Source: DASVXQ01 sp040414855 (GTDB lineage: Bacteria > Actinomycetota > CALGFH01). From it: a DNA stretch of 12,412 nt. Below are positions 1 through 6,796 of the stretch, piece after piece (position 1 is the first letter of the stretch; each line of letters starts with the position of its first letter). The stretch is from assembly GCA_040414855.1 (NCBI GenBank), contig JBEDUQ010000200.1, positions 1-12,412 of the forward strand. The letters run 5' to 3'. Below the pieces are notes generated by a model, which did no database searches, had not been told where the DNA came from, and saw only the letters and a list, made by a program, of their open reading frames with translations. A program made the translations under genes and the position numbers.

Positions 1-884
1 ACGCCTGGCCGGTCGTGCTCGACACCCAGGACCCGGACGAGATCGTGTCGATCGTGCGGGCCATCGCGCCCGCGTACGGCGGGATCAACCTGGAGGACAT
101 CGCCGCGCCGCGCTGCTTCGAGATCGAGGCCCGGCTGCGCGAGGCCCTGGACATCCCGGTCTTCCACGACGACCAGCACGGCACCGCCATCGTGGTCCTC
201 GCCGCGCTCACCAACGCCCTGCGCGTCGTGGGCAAGAAGCTCTCCGGCATCCGCGTGGTCATGTCGGGCGCCGGCGCGGCCGGGGTCGCGATCGTCAAGA
301 TCCTCCAGGCGGAGGGCGTCAACGACATCGTCGTGGCCGACCGCGCCGGGATCCTCTACGAGGGCCGCGACCGGCTCGACGACAGCAAGCGCTGGGTCGC
401 CGAGCACACCAACGCCGCGCGGCTCAAGGGGTCCCTGCTCGACGCGATCGCCGGCGCCGACGTGTTCATCGGCGTCTCCAGCGCCGACCTGCTCCAGCCC
501 GAGGACATCGGCACCATGGCACAGGACGCGATCGTGTTCGCGCTGGCCAACCCCGACCCCGAGGTCGACCCGGCCGGCGCGCGCCGCCACGCCGCCGTGG
601 TCGCGACCGGACGCAGCGACGAGCCGAACCAGATCAACAACGTGCTCGCGTTCCCCGGGGTGTTCCGCGGCGCGCTGGATGCCGGCGCGCACTCGATCTC
701 AGAGGCGATGAAGGTTGCCGCCGCCCGCGCGATCGCCGCCTGCGTCGCCGACGACGAGCTGCGGCCCGAGTACATCGTCCCGAGCGTGTTCGACCGCAAC
801 GTCTCGACCGCCGTCGCCCGCGCGGTCCAGGAGGCGGCCCACCACGAGGAGCAGGACCCCAAGCAGCCAACCCAGGAGCCCTGA
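1..884 (+). CDS. NAD(P)-dependent malic enzyme, 5'-truncated by window edge
   Basis: Oxidatively decarboxylates malate to pyruvate in the cytosol, linking the TCA cycle to pyruvate and supplying NAD(P)H. The frame is open to the left edge (codons from base 3 read A-W-P-V-V-L-D), so the GTG at 15 is internal and the N-terminal part with the catalytic Tyr is missing. Numbered from that GTG, visible family motifs are NLEDIAAP (25-32), FEIE (35-38), the metal/substrate signature VFHDDQHGTA (49-58), the dinucleotide-binding loop GAGAAG (85-90) and, near residue 174, FALANPDPEVDP. These are typical of the short bacterial malic enzymes of about 400-480 residues. The C-terminus ends in a short polar tail. 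The cofactor cannot be decided from this fragment. The stop is one base before the start of the next gene, so the two are probably cotranscribed. I am very sure of the family. Confidence 0.95.
   Translation, partial: AWPVVLDTQDPDEIVSIVRAIAPAYGGINLEDIAAPRCFEIEARLREALDIPVFHDDQHGTAIVVLAALTNALRVVGKKLSGIRVVMSGAGAAGVAIVKILQAEGVNDIVVADRAGILYEGRDRLDDSKRWVAEHTNAARLKGSLLDAIAGADVFIGVSSADLLQPEDIGTMAQDAIVFALANPDPEVDPAGARRHAAVVATGRSDEPNQINNVLAFPGVFRGALDAGAHSISEAMKVAAARAIAACVADDELRPEYIVPSVFDRNVSTAVARAVQEAAHHEEQDPKQPTQEP
874..878 (+). promoter_or_regulatory. Ribosome binding site fixing the phosphotransferase start
   Basis: AGGAG lies seven bases before the ATG at 886 and inside the last codons of the malic enzyme gene. 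It rules out the longer upstream reading frame that begins near 715 and shows a coupled start. Confidence 0.75.
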
Positions 885-885
885 C

Positions 886-2103
886 ATGTCGCCCGCCGCC
901 GAGCCTCCGGTCCCCCACGCGCCCCGGGCCGGTTGTCCGGCGGCGGGCGACCACGTGCCCGGTATTCCCGGGGCCGGTGGTCCGGCGGCGGGTGGTCCGG
1001 CGGCGGGTGGTCCGGCGGCCTCGCCGGCCGGGACTCCCGCGGGGACCGGCACCGGTGGCGGGCTCGGCCGAGGGGCGCCGGGGATCGACCTGGCGGCGAC
1101 GACCGCATGGTTCACCGCCAACGTGCCGCAGGCGCCGCCGCCGCTCGACTTCCAGGTGATCGCGGGCGGCAGGTCGAACCTGACCTACCTGGTGCGCGAC
1201 GCCGGCGGGGGTTCCTGGGTGCTGCGGCGGCCGCCGCTGTCGGGCGTGTTGCCGTCTGCGCACGACATGGGGCGGGAGCACCGGATCATCTCGGCGCTGC
1301 TGGGCACGCCGGTCCCGGTGCCCGAGGCGATCGGGCTGTGCGAGGACCCGGGAGTCACCGGGGCGCCGTTCTACGTCATGCGCTTCGTCGAGGGCATCGT
1401 CCCCCGCGACGAGGCGGCGGTGCGGGCGGCGTTCGACGACCGGCAGCGGGCGACCGCGGCGGAGTCGCTGGTCGAGGTGCTGGTGGCGCTGCACGCGGTC
1501 GAGCCGGCCGAGGTCGGGCTCGGCGACCTTGGGCGGCGCGACGGCTACATCGAGCGGCAGCTGCGCCGCTGGACCCGCCAGTGGGAGCAGTCGAAGACGC
1601 GCGAGCTGCCCGCCATGGACGAGGCCGGCCGTCGGCTGGCCGAGCGGGTCCCGGCCCAGCAGGGGCCGGGCACGATCGTCCACGGCGACTACCGGCTCGA
1701 CAACCTGATCCTGTCGCCGGTCGGGACGGTCGCGGCCGTGCTCGACTGGGAGCTGTGCACGCTCGGCGACCCGCTCGCCGACGTCGGGCTGCTGATGGTG
1801 TACTGGTCGGACCCTGGGGACGACGTGCTGCCGCTCGACTCCACGGTGACCGCGCTGCCGGGGTTCCCGCGCGGTCCCGAGGTCGCGGATGCCTACGCGC
1901 GCCGCAGCGGTCGCGACCTGAGCGAGCTCCACTACTACGTCGCCTTCGGGTACTGGAAGCTGGCCGCCATCCTCGAGGGCGTCTATGCGCGGTCCGCCGC
2001 CGGTGCCTACGGTCGCGACGACGACACCTACCGCCGCTTCGCCACCGTGGTCGAGCTGCTCGCCGCGCGCGCCCTCGACGCCATCACCCGCGCCGGCCGG
2101 TAA
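886..2103 (+). CDS. APH-family phosphotransferase (ACAD10/11-like kinase domain)
   Basis: 405-residue protein with an aminoglycoside-phosphotransferase/protein-kinase-like fold of the ACAD10/11 N-terminal type. Relatives usually sit near acyl-CoA dehydrogenases and are thought to phosphorylate hydroxy-acyl substrates; the substrate here is unknown. Motifs seen: GGRSNLTYLV (94-103, nucleotide-binding loop), VLRRPP (112-117), HDMGREHRII (126-135), FYVMRFVEG (162-170), the catalytic loop HGDYRLDN (266-273, Asp268) and the metal-binding VLDWELCTLGDP (285-296, Asp287). Residues 1-65 are a Pro/Ala/Gly-rich extension without predicted fold, part of it coded by 15-bp tandem repeats; family members often begin close to the kinase domain. 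The ATG was chosen because of the AGGAG before it. The gene starts one base after the malic enzyme stop, suggesting an operon. It is not likely an antibiotic-resistance gene: the ACAD10/11 motifs fit better. Confidence 0.9.
   Translation: MSPAAEPPVPHAPRAGCPAAGDHVPGIPGAGGPAAGGPAAGGPAASPAGTPAGTGTGGGLGRGAPGIDLAATTAWFTANVPQAPPPLDFQVIAGGRSNLTYLVRDAGGGSWVLRRPPLSGVLPSAHDMGREHRIISALLGTPVPVPEAIGLCEDPGVTGAPFYVMRFVEGIVPRDEAAVRAAFDDRQRATAAESLVEVLVALHAVEPAEVGLGDLGRRDGYIERQLRRWTRQWEQSKTRELPAMDEAGRRLAERVPAQQGPGTIVHGDYRLDNLILSPVGTVAAVLDWELCTLGDPLADVGLLMVYWSDPGDDVLPLDSTVTALPGFPRGPEVADAYARRSGRDLSELHYYVAFGYWKLAAILEGVYARSAAGAYGRDDDTYRRFATVVELLAARALDAITRAGR
931..1020 (+). repeat. 15-bp in-frame tandem repeat coding GGPAA
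   Basis: Three adjacent copies of GGTGGTCCGGCGGCG start at 976, 991 and 1006 (last base of the third differs). A one-mismatch copy lies at 931-945. Because 15 is a multiple of three, copy-number changes would lengthen or shorten the Gly-Gly-Pro-Ala-Ala linker of the phosphotransferase without breaking the frame. Confidence 0.9.
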
Positions 2104-2114
2104 AGGGGCCGCGC

Positions 2115-2206
2115 GAACCTTCCCCATCGCGGGGCGGGAACCCTCCCCGTCCCAGGGCGGAAACCCTCCCCATCCCAGGGCGGGAACCTTCCGTTGCCCG
2201 CCTCGG
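2115..2206. repeat. 23-bp tandem repeat in the convergent intergenic gap
   Basis: Three adjacent 23-bp units at 2115-2137, 2138-2160 and 2161-2183 share the pattern RAACCYTCCCC-(A/G)TC-...-GGGCGG. A decayed fourth unit covers 2184-2206. The array fills most of the 120 bp between two convergent genes. No reading frame uses it convincingly. A single further copy (19 of 23 bases alike) is found at 11218-11240. Confidence 0.85.
2131..2170. terminator. Possible bidirectional terminator built from repeat-unit hairpins
   Basis: Each repeat junction can fold. Bases 2131-2137 pair with 2142-2148 around a GAAC loop, and 2155-2160 pair with 2165-2170 around an AAAC loop. Both stems are G-C rich and both carry the same central C-T mismatch. 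The place, between the ends of a + strand and a - strand operon, suits a two-way terminator. There is no U-run, so intrinsic termination is uncertain; this is inference from position and folding. Confidence 0.35.
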
Positions 2207-2223
2207 CCCTCGCCCGCCCCGAC

Positions 2224-3966
2224 CTACGCGAGGGGTTCGGCGAGGCGGGCGCTCTGTTCGGCGACCAGGTTGACCAGGCGGCGGTCGCGGAACCAGGGGC
2301 GCAGGTTGAGGTGGGCGGGCGGGAGGTGGCCGTACAGGAGGATGCCCTGACCGGGGGCGATACGGCGCAGGGTCTCGGCCGGGGAGGGATAGCGGTGGCG
2401 CAGCGACTCGCCGTCCTTGGCGCTGGCGGCGCTCGGGGCGGTGAGGCTGCGGACGTCGTCGTCCTCGAGCAGGTGCGAGAGCACGCCGAGGGTGGCCTGG
2501 TCGGTGATGCCGGACAGCACGACCTTGGCCCGGTGGTTGTTGAACAGGACCTCCGCACGGTCCCCGTATCGGGCCTGCATCTGGCTGACGTGCCGGAAGG
2601 TGGTCAGCAGCTGGACCCCGCGACTGGCGGCGGTGGCCGCGTAGACGTCGAGCTGGGGCAGCGCGGCGGCAGTGGCGGCGTCGTCGAGCACCACCAGCAA
2701 CGGCGGGTCGAGCGGCCTGCCCATCTGGGTCGCGCGCGAGAAGGCGAGCTCGATCACGTCCTGGACCAGAGCCACGAACACGGGGCCCAGGCGGCGCTGC
2801 TCGTGCGCGGGCGCGCAGACGTAGGCGGTGTTGGCGCGACCGTCGAGCAGCCGCTCGGCGGAGAGCTGGTTGGTCAGCACCCCCGACCGCACCGTCGGGT
2901 CGGCGTAGCCGGCGATGACCCCGAGCACGGCCGCATACACCTGGCTGCGGTGCTGCTCGGTGAGGCTGGACACGAGCTGCATGGCGTCACTGGCGGCCGA
3001 GTCGTTGGCGACGCTGAGCGCGCCGGTGACCTCGGCCCGCTCGCGGCGCTGGACCCAGCGGACGACGTCGCTCATCGACCGGTCGGAGGTCGCGGCCGCG
3101 AGCATCAGCGCGCCGAGGAGGGTGGCGGCGGCGTTGTGAATGAAGTCGGCGTCGGGCGCGGCCTGGCTGCCCGACCTCCCGGCGTCGACCAGCGAGCGCG
3201 CCATCCGGTAGGAGCCCTCCCAGGTGACGCAACGGCCGAGCGGCGACCAGGTCGACGCGTCGAGGCCGGTCACCCCCACGGGGTCGTACAGGTGGACGTC
3301 CCCGCGCTGCCAGCGCTGGGTCATGGTGTGGCGGATGAGGTCGGACTTCATGCCGACGGCGAGCACCGGGCCGTCCCATTCGAGGATCGCGGGGACCACC
3401 AGGCCGCTGGTCTTCTGGCTCTGGCCGGGGCCGAGCACGATCACCGACTGGAGCGTCTCCGCGGCGACCAGGCGCCCGCTGATGCGCCCGAGGATCACCC
3501 TGCCGGTCTGCGGGCCGCGCACATACAGCTCGCGGAACAGGTGCGGACGCGCCCAGCCGCTCGGGCCGATCGGCCCGCCGCCCGGCGAGGAGGAGTGCTG
3601 AAGGGCGACCGTCCCCGACATCCGCCGGCGCAGCCTGCGGAACCCCTGGCTGAGGTACAGCCAGAGCACCGTCAGGACCAGCAGCATGATGACCATGACC
3701 AGGTAGAAGGTGACCGGCCCGGGGAGCAGATCGCGGACGTCGACCGGCCAGGCGAGCGCCGGGTTGCCGGGCGTCGTGAAGAACCGCGCGATGACCACGC
3801 CCATCTCGCCGACGGAGACGCGCGGCCAGGTCCCGCCGGAGTTCAGGAACCCCGCCACCTCGCCGGTGACCCACATCAGGAAGCCGACGCCGAGCAGGAC
3901 GGAGACGGCGACCAGCAGCATCTGCTCCGCGCTGCTCTGGCGTTTGATCGGCGGCTTGCTGCTCAC
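2224..3966 (-). CDS. VirD4/TraD-type coupling protein (T4SS ATPase) with altered nucleotide motifs
   Basis: 580-residue membrane-anchored ATPase of the VirD4/TraD family, which docks substrates to a type IV secretion channel at the inner membrane. Two hydrophobic segments (about 14-40 and 84-106) precede the motor domain. The P-loop region reads VLGPGQSQKTSG (177-188): Lys185 and Thr186 are present, but Gln184 replaces the usual Gly. Walker B reads LLVVLDDAA (423-431), with Asp429 in place of the usual Glu. The next conserved block reads TFRHVSQ (456-462), where relatives have FQxxSQ. The following NHRAKVVLSGITD (477-489) is normal for the family. The start is GTG, four bases after a GGAGG. 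It is the last gene of the T4SS operon, 41 bp after the VirB4-type gene. The family is secure; whether it still hydrolyses ATP is open. Confidence 0.9.
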   Translation of the reverse strand: MSSKPPIKRQSSAEQMLLVAVSVLLGVGFLMWVTGEVAGFLNSGGTWPRVSVGEMGVVIARFFTTPGNPALAWPVDVRDLLPGPVTFYLVMVIMLLVLTVLWLYLSQGFRRLRRRMSGTVALQHSSSPGGGPIGPSGWARPHLFRELYVRGPQTGRVILGRISGRLVAAETLQSVIVLGPGQSQKTSGLVVPAILEWDGPVLAVGMKSDLIRHTMTQRWQRGDVHLYDPVGVTGLDASTWSPLGRCVTWEGSYRMARSLVDAGRSGSQAAPDADFIHNAAATLLGALMLAAATSDRSMSDVVRWVQRRERAEVTGALSVANDSAASDAMQLVSSLTEQHRSQVYAAVLGVIAGYADPTVRSGVLTNQLSAERLLDGRANTAYVCAPAHEQRRLGPVFVALVQDVIELAFSRATQMGRPLDPPLLVVLDDAATAAALPQLDVYAATAASRGVQLLTTFRHVSQMQARYGDRAEVLFNNHRAKVVLSGITDQATLGVLSHLLEDDDVRSLTAPSAASAKDGESLRHRYPSPAETLRRIAPGQGILLYGHLPPAHLNLRPWFRDRRLVNLVAEQSARLAEPLA

Positions 3967-3976
3967 TGACCCTCCA

Positions 3977-4004
3977 GGCTCACAAGGCTGACGGGCTCAC
4001 AAGG
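3977..4004. repeat. 11-bp direct repeat between the VirB4-like and VirD4-like genes
   Basis: GGCTCACAAGG occurs at 3977-3987 and again at 3994-4004, 17 bp apart, filling much of the 41-bp gap upstream of the coupling-protein start. It may be a small tandem duplication; no function is evident. Confidence 0.7.
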
Positions 4005-4007
4005 TGG

Positions 4008-5297
4008 TTACGAGGCTCCCCCGGCCGCCTCGTCCGGGCGTGGCTGCACCGCCCACGGCGCCGAGCGAGGGTCCATGTTGGCGTCGGTGTCGACGATCTG
4101 GCGTTCGATGGTGCTCTCGAGGCGGTGCTGCACAATGAAGGAGCGGCGGCCGACCCGCCACAGCGCCTCGCCGCGCTCCAGTGAAGGGATTTGGTCGCAC
4201 TCGGTCTGGGTCAGGCCGAGCAGCTCTCGCGCCTGCTCGACCTCGCCGGGCGACTGACGGTAGATCACCCGGGTCTCGGAGTCCTCGAGCAGGCCCTTGG
4301 CGAGCTGCACCTGCTCGCTGCCGGCGTCGCCCGCGGCGGTCAGGTCCGACAGGCGGTGCATGACGGCGATGTTCTGGACGCCGTACTGCCGCGCCAGCTT
4401 CCAGCTCTCGCGGAGCCAGCGCGCGATCGCCAGGTGCCGCAGCACGACCCAGGCCTCGTCGAGCACGACGATCCGGCGCACGCCGTCGTTGCGCGTCCAG
4501 GAGCCCTGGAGCCAGGCGGCCGTGCAGGCCATCAGGATCGGGCGCGCCTCGTCCTTGACGTCGCGGAGGTTGAACACCACCAGCCGGCCGGAGAGGTCGA
4601 AGTCGCGCGAGGTCGGGCCGTCGAACATGCCCCGCAGGTCGCCGGAGCCCATGCGCCGCAGCGCCAGGGCGAGCTGGCGCCCGTCCTCGGCCAGCCGCAC
4701 GGTCGAGGTGCGCAGCTCGTGCGCGGTCGCATCGGACGGCTCCAGGAGCCGGTTGACGACCTGCGGCACGGTCGCCTGGGAGCGGCGGTTGTTGGCCTCG
4801 ATGACCGCCTCGTGGTGGGCGCGCTCCAGGCAGGCGTCCTCCTCGGGCCGCAGGTTGCGGCCGAGCATCACGCCCGCGATCGAGCGCAGCAGGGCGAGCT
4901 GCGCGTCCCCGGCGATCATCGGGTCGAGCGGGTTGAGGCGCAGGGTGCCGCCGCTGCGGAAGCGGATCGGCGAGGTGCCGCAGAAGGCCGCGAGCTGGTC
5001 GTACTCGCCCTTGGGATCGATCACCCAGGCGGTGCGCCCAAAGAGCATCTGTCTCCAAAGGTAGCACTTGACCAGACTCGATTTGGCGTAGCCAATCTGC
5101 CCAATCACGAGCATGTTCGGGCCGGTGATTTCACGACCGTACAAGGTGAAGCAATCGTAGCAGAATGAACCACCAAAGACATCTCGCCCAATATAGACAC
5201 CCTCGCTGCCCAGACCGCCCTCGGAGATGAACGGGTAGGCCGCCTGAAGGTGGGCGGTGGTCACGCGATGCGCCAGCCGGCGCGGTTTGATCCTCAT
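4008..5297 (-). CDS. VirB4-type T4SS ATPase (motor domain only)
   Basis: 429-residue cytoplasmic ATPase corresponding to the C-terminal motor half of VirB4/TraC proteins, which drives assembly and transport of type IV secretion systems; the N-terminal half is the separate gene upstream. Motifs: P-loop VIGQIGYAKSS (64-74) with Lys72 and Ser73 but Ala71 where Gly is expected; VIDPKGEYDQL (92-102); LNPLDP (121-126); Walker B RRIVVLDEAW (274-283), intact; and HRLSDL (314-319), usual in actinobacterial members. The start at 5297 is preferred over an in-frame ATG at 5312 because it makes an ATGA overlap with the previous stop; neither has a clear Shine-Dalgarno. Residues about 31-86 are coded by a patch of much lower GC with unusual codons. 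It ends 41 bp before the coupling-protein gene. Confidence 0.9.
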   Translation of the reverse strand: MRIKPRRLAHRVTTAHLQAAYPFISEGGLGSEGVYIGRDVFGGSFCYDCFTLYGREITGPNMLVIGQIGYAKSSLVKCYLWRQMLFGRTAWVIDPKGEYDQLAAFCGTSPIRFRSGGTLRLNPLDPMIAGDAQLALLRSIAGVMLGRNLRPEEDACLERAHHEAVIEANNRRSQATVPQVVNRLLEPSDATAHELRTSTVRLAEDGRQLALALRRMGSGDLRGMFDGPTSRDFDLSGRLVVFNLRDVKDEARPILMACTAAWLQGSWTRNDGVRRIVVLDEAWVVLRHLAIARWLRESWKLARQYGVQNIAVMHRLSDLTAAGDAGSEQVQLAKGLLEDSETRVIYRQSPGEVEQARELLGLTQTECDQIPSLERGEALWRVGRRSFIVQHRLESTIERQIVDTDANMDPRSAPWAVQPRPDEAAGGAS

Positions 5298-6796
5298 CGC
5301 AGCCCGCGGCACATCGGCAGCGCCGCGTAGGTGAAGCCGATGTCCTGCTCACCGTCGCAGCGCTGGATCTCGAGCCGGCACTGGCCGGCGGCGTGCTCGA
5401 CCTCGCCGCAGGCGGCCGACAGCTCGTCAGTGTCGTCGGCGGTCACCGTGATGTAGCCGGAGAAGCGCACGTCGGCGTGGCCGTCGGCCAGCTCCTGCTC
5501 GCGCCTGGCGACCGCGTCGGCCTGGTTGCGGCGCTTGGCGGTGCCGATGAAGCCCAGCTTCTGGCGCAGCTCCTCGTCGGCGACGTCGGCCGTCTTGGCG
5601 AAGCCGACCGCGCGCATCGCCTTGAGCGGCGGCACCGGCTCCATGGTCACCGACACGGTCCGCATGCAGCGTGTCTGGACCAGCAGCGGCGCCATGAAGT
5701 CGGGCCCGACCTCGATCCGCGGCCACTCGGCGATCCAGTAGGTGGAGTGGACCACGTCGTTGGTGCGGTAGTAGCTCCAGTGCGTCTGGGTGCGCTGCGG
5801 CCAGGCGTTGCGGGCGCTGACCCCGTCCTCGCGGCTGGGGTCGTGGCTCGCCAGCCGCGCCAGGTTGGTGCGCGCGTGCGGGTCGTAGGCGAGCCGGATG
5901 GTGGCGGCCAGCCGGCGCGGGCCGAGCGCGTGCAGCACCTCGACCTCGGCCTGCTCGAGCCGCCGCGCCATGGTGTCCAGCTCCCTGGCGAGCACCATGC
6001 AGGCGCCCGTGTCCTTGCCGCCGGCCTGCTTGATGACCCGCGCGGCCTTGCCGGCGTGGAGCTGGAGCGCGATGTACAGCTCGTGCTGCTCGGTCACCGG
6101 CCCGGCCGCCTGCGTGAGCCGCAGGTAGCTCTGGAGCGGCAGCGCGTCGATCCCGATGCTGGGGTCGAGCGCGTCGCGCAGGTAGCGGTTGAGGGCGTTG
6201 CGGTCGTCGGGGACGGTCCGCTCCAGCCACTGGATGCGCGAGATCGGGCTGCCCTCGCGGGCCAGACCGGCGATCACGCCGGCCCAGCCGGCCAGCCGCT
6301 GCGCCTTGTCCTCGGGGTCGAGCAGCACGAACGAGCGGGCGCGCGCCTGGATCACGGCGGTGTAGGTGCCGTTGGATCGGTCGGCGAGCACGCCGAGCTC
6401 GACGCCCCTGAACGGGAACGCCAGCAGCTCCACCCTGCCGATCGGGTCGGGCGGCTTCACTGGGACCTCACCCCCAAGGAACCGGGTGCCAGCCTCAGGC
6501 GCCCCTGAACGCCACTGGTCACGTCCTCCAAGCTTGCGGCCGGCGAAGGTGGCCACCACCGGCACCCATTCGTTCAGGGTCCTGCCTCCGAAGGGAATGA
6601 AGCTGGCCAGGCCGCCAACGGAGAGCAGCAGCGCGCCGAGCGCCAGACCGACGCCGTTGCGGAGGGTCTCGACCAGCACGATGGTCAGGAACACCGTCGT
6701 GGCGAGCACCAGGAGCTGGCCGGGACGCAGCGTGCCGATCAGGCCCCGGCGTTCCAGCGGCCCGAAGCGGTAGCGGATGTCGCCATGGCTACGCAT
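5294..6796 (-). CDS. SCO6880-family T4SS protein (VirB3/VirB4-N-like)
   Basis: 500-residue protein matching the actinobacterial SCO6880 family by its opening block RYRFGPLERRGLIGTLRPGQ (9-28), by two close membrane helices (about 27-43 and 48-68) and by length. The family stands in for the VirB3 membrane part plus the N-terminal half of VirB4 and always sits next to a motor ATPase, as here. No nucleotide-binding motif is present, which is normal for it. It starts inside the end of the TrbL-like gene (8-bp overlap, ATGCGTAG) and ends in a 4-bp ATGA overlap with the VirB4-type gene. A GGAGG lies 12 bases before the ATG, which is rather far. Codons for residues around 67-110 are more A/T-ending than the rest. 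Confidence 0.88.
   Translation of the reverse strand: MRSHGDIRYRFGPLERRGLIGTLRPGQLLVLATTVFLTIVLVETLRNGVGLALGALLLSVGGLASFIPFGGRTLNEWVPVVATFAGRKLGGRDQWRSGAPEAGTRFLGGEVPVKPPDPIGRVELLAFPFRGVELGVLADRSNGTYTAVIQARARSFVLLDPEDKAQRLAGWAGVIAGLAREGSPISRIQWLERTVPDDRNALNRYLRDALDPSIGIDALPLQSYLRLTQAAGPVTEQHELYIALQLHAGKAARVIKQAGGKDTGACMVLARELDTMARRLEQAEVEVLHALGPRRLAATIRLAYDPHARTNLARLASHDPSREDGVSARNAWPQRTQTHWSYYRTNDVVHSTYWIAEWPRIEVGPDFMAPLLVQTRCMRTVSVTMEPVPPLKAMRAVGFAKTADVADEELRQKLGFIGTAKRRNQADAVARREQELADGHADVRFSGYITVTADDTDELSAACGEVEHAAGQCRLEIQRCDGEQDIGFTYAALPMCRGLR

Noticed and set aside
886..2103. Antibiotic-resistance aminoglycoside kinase
   Set aside because: The motif set (HDMGREHRII, VLDWELCTLGDP) fits the ACAD10/11-like group, and the context is metabolic.
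634..2127. Long - strand open frame (497 codons) opposite the malic enzyme and phosphotransferase genes
   Set aside because: Arg/Gly/Pro-rich shadow translation without domain motifs, in high-GC DNA where antisense frames stay open; the + strand proteins have clear catalytic motifs.
2194..3969. 591-codon + strand frame opposite the coupling protein
   Set aside because: Low-complexity composition and no motif; the - strand frame carries VirD4 family blocks and membrane helices.
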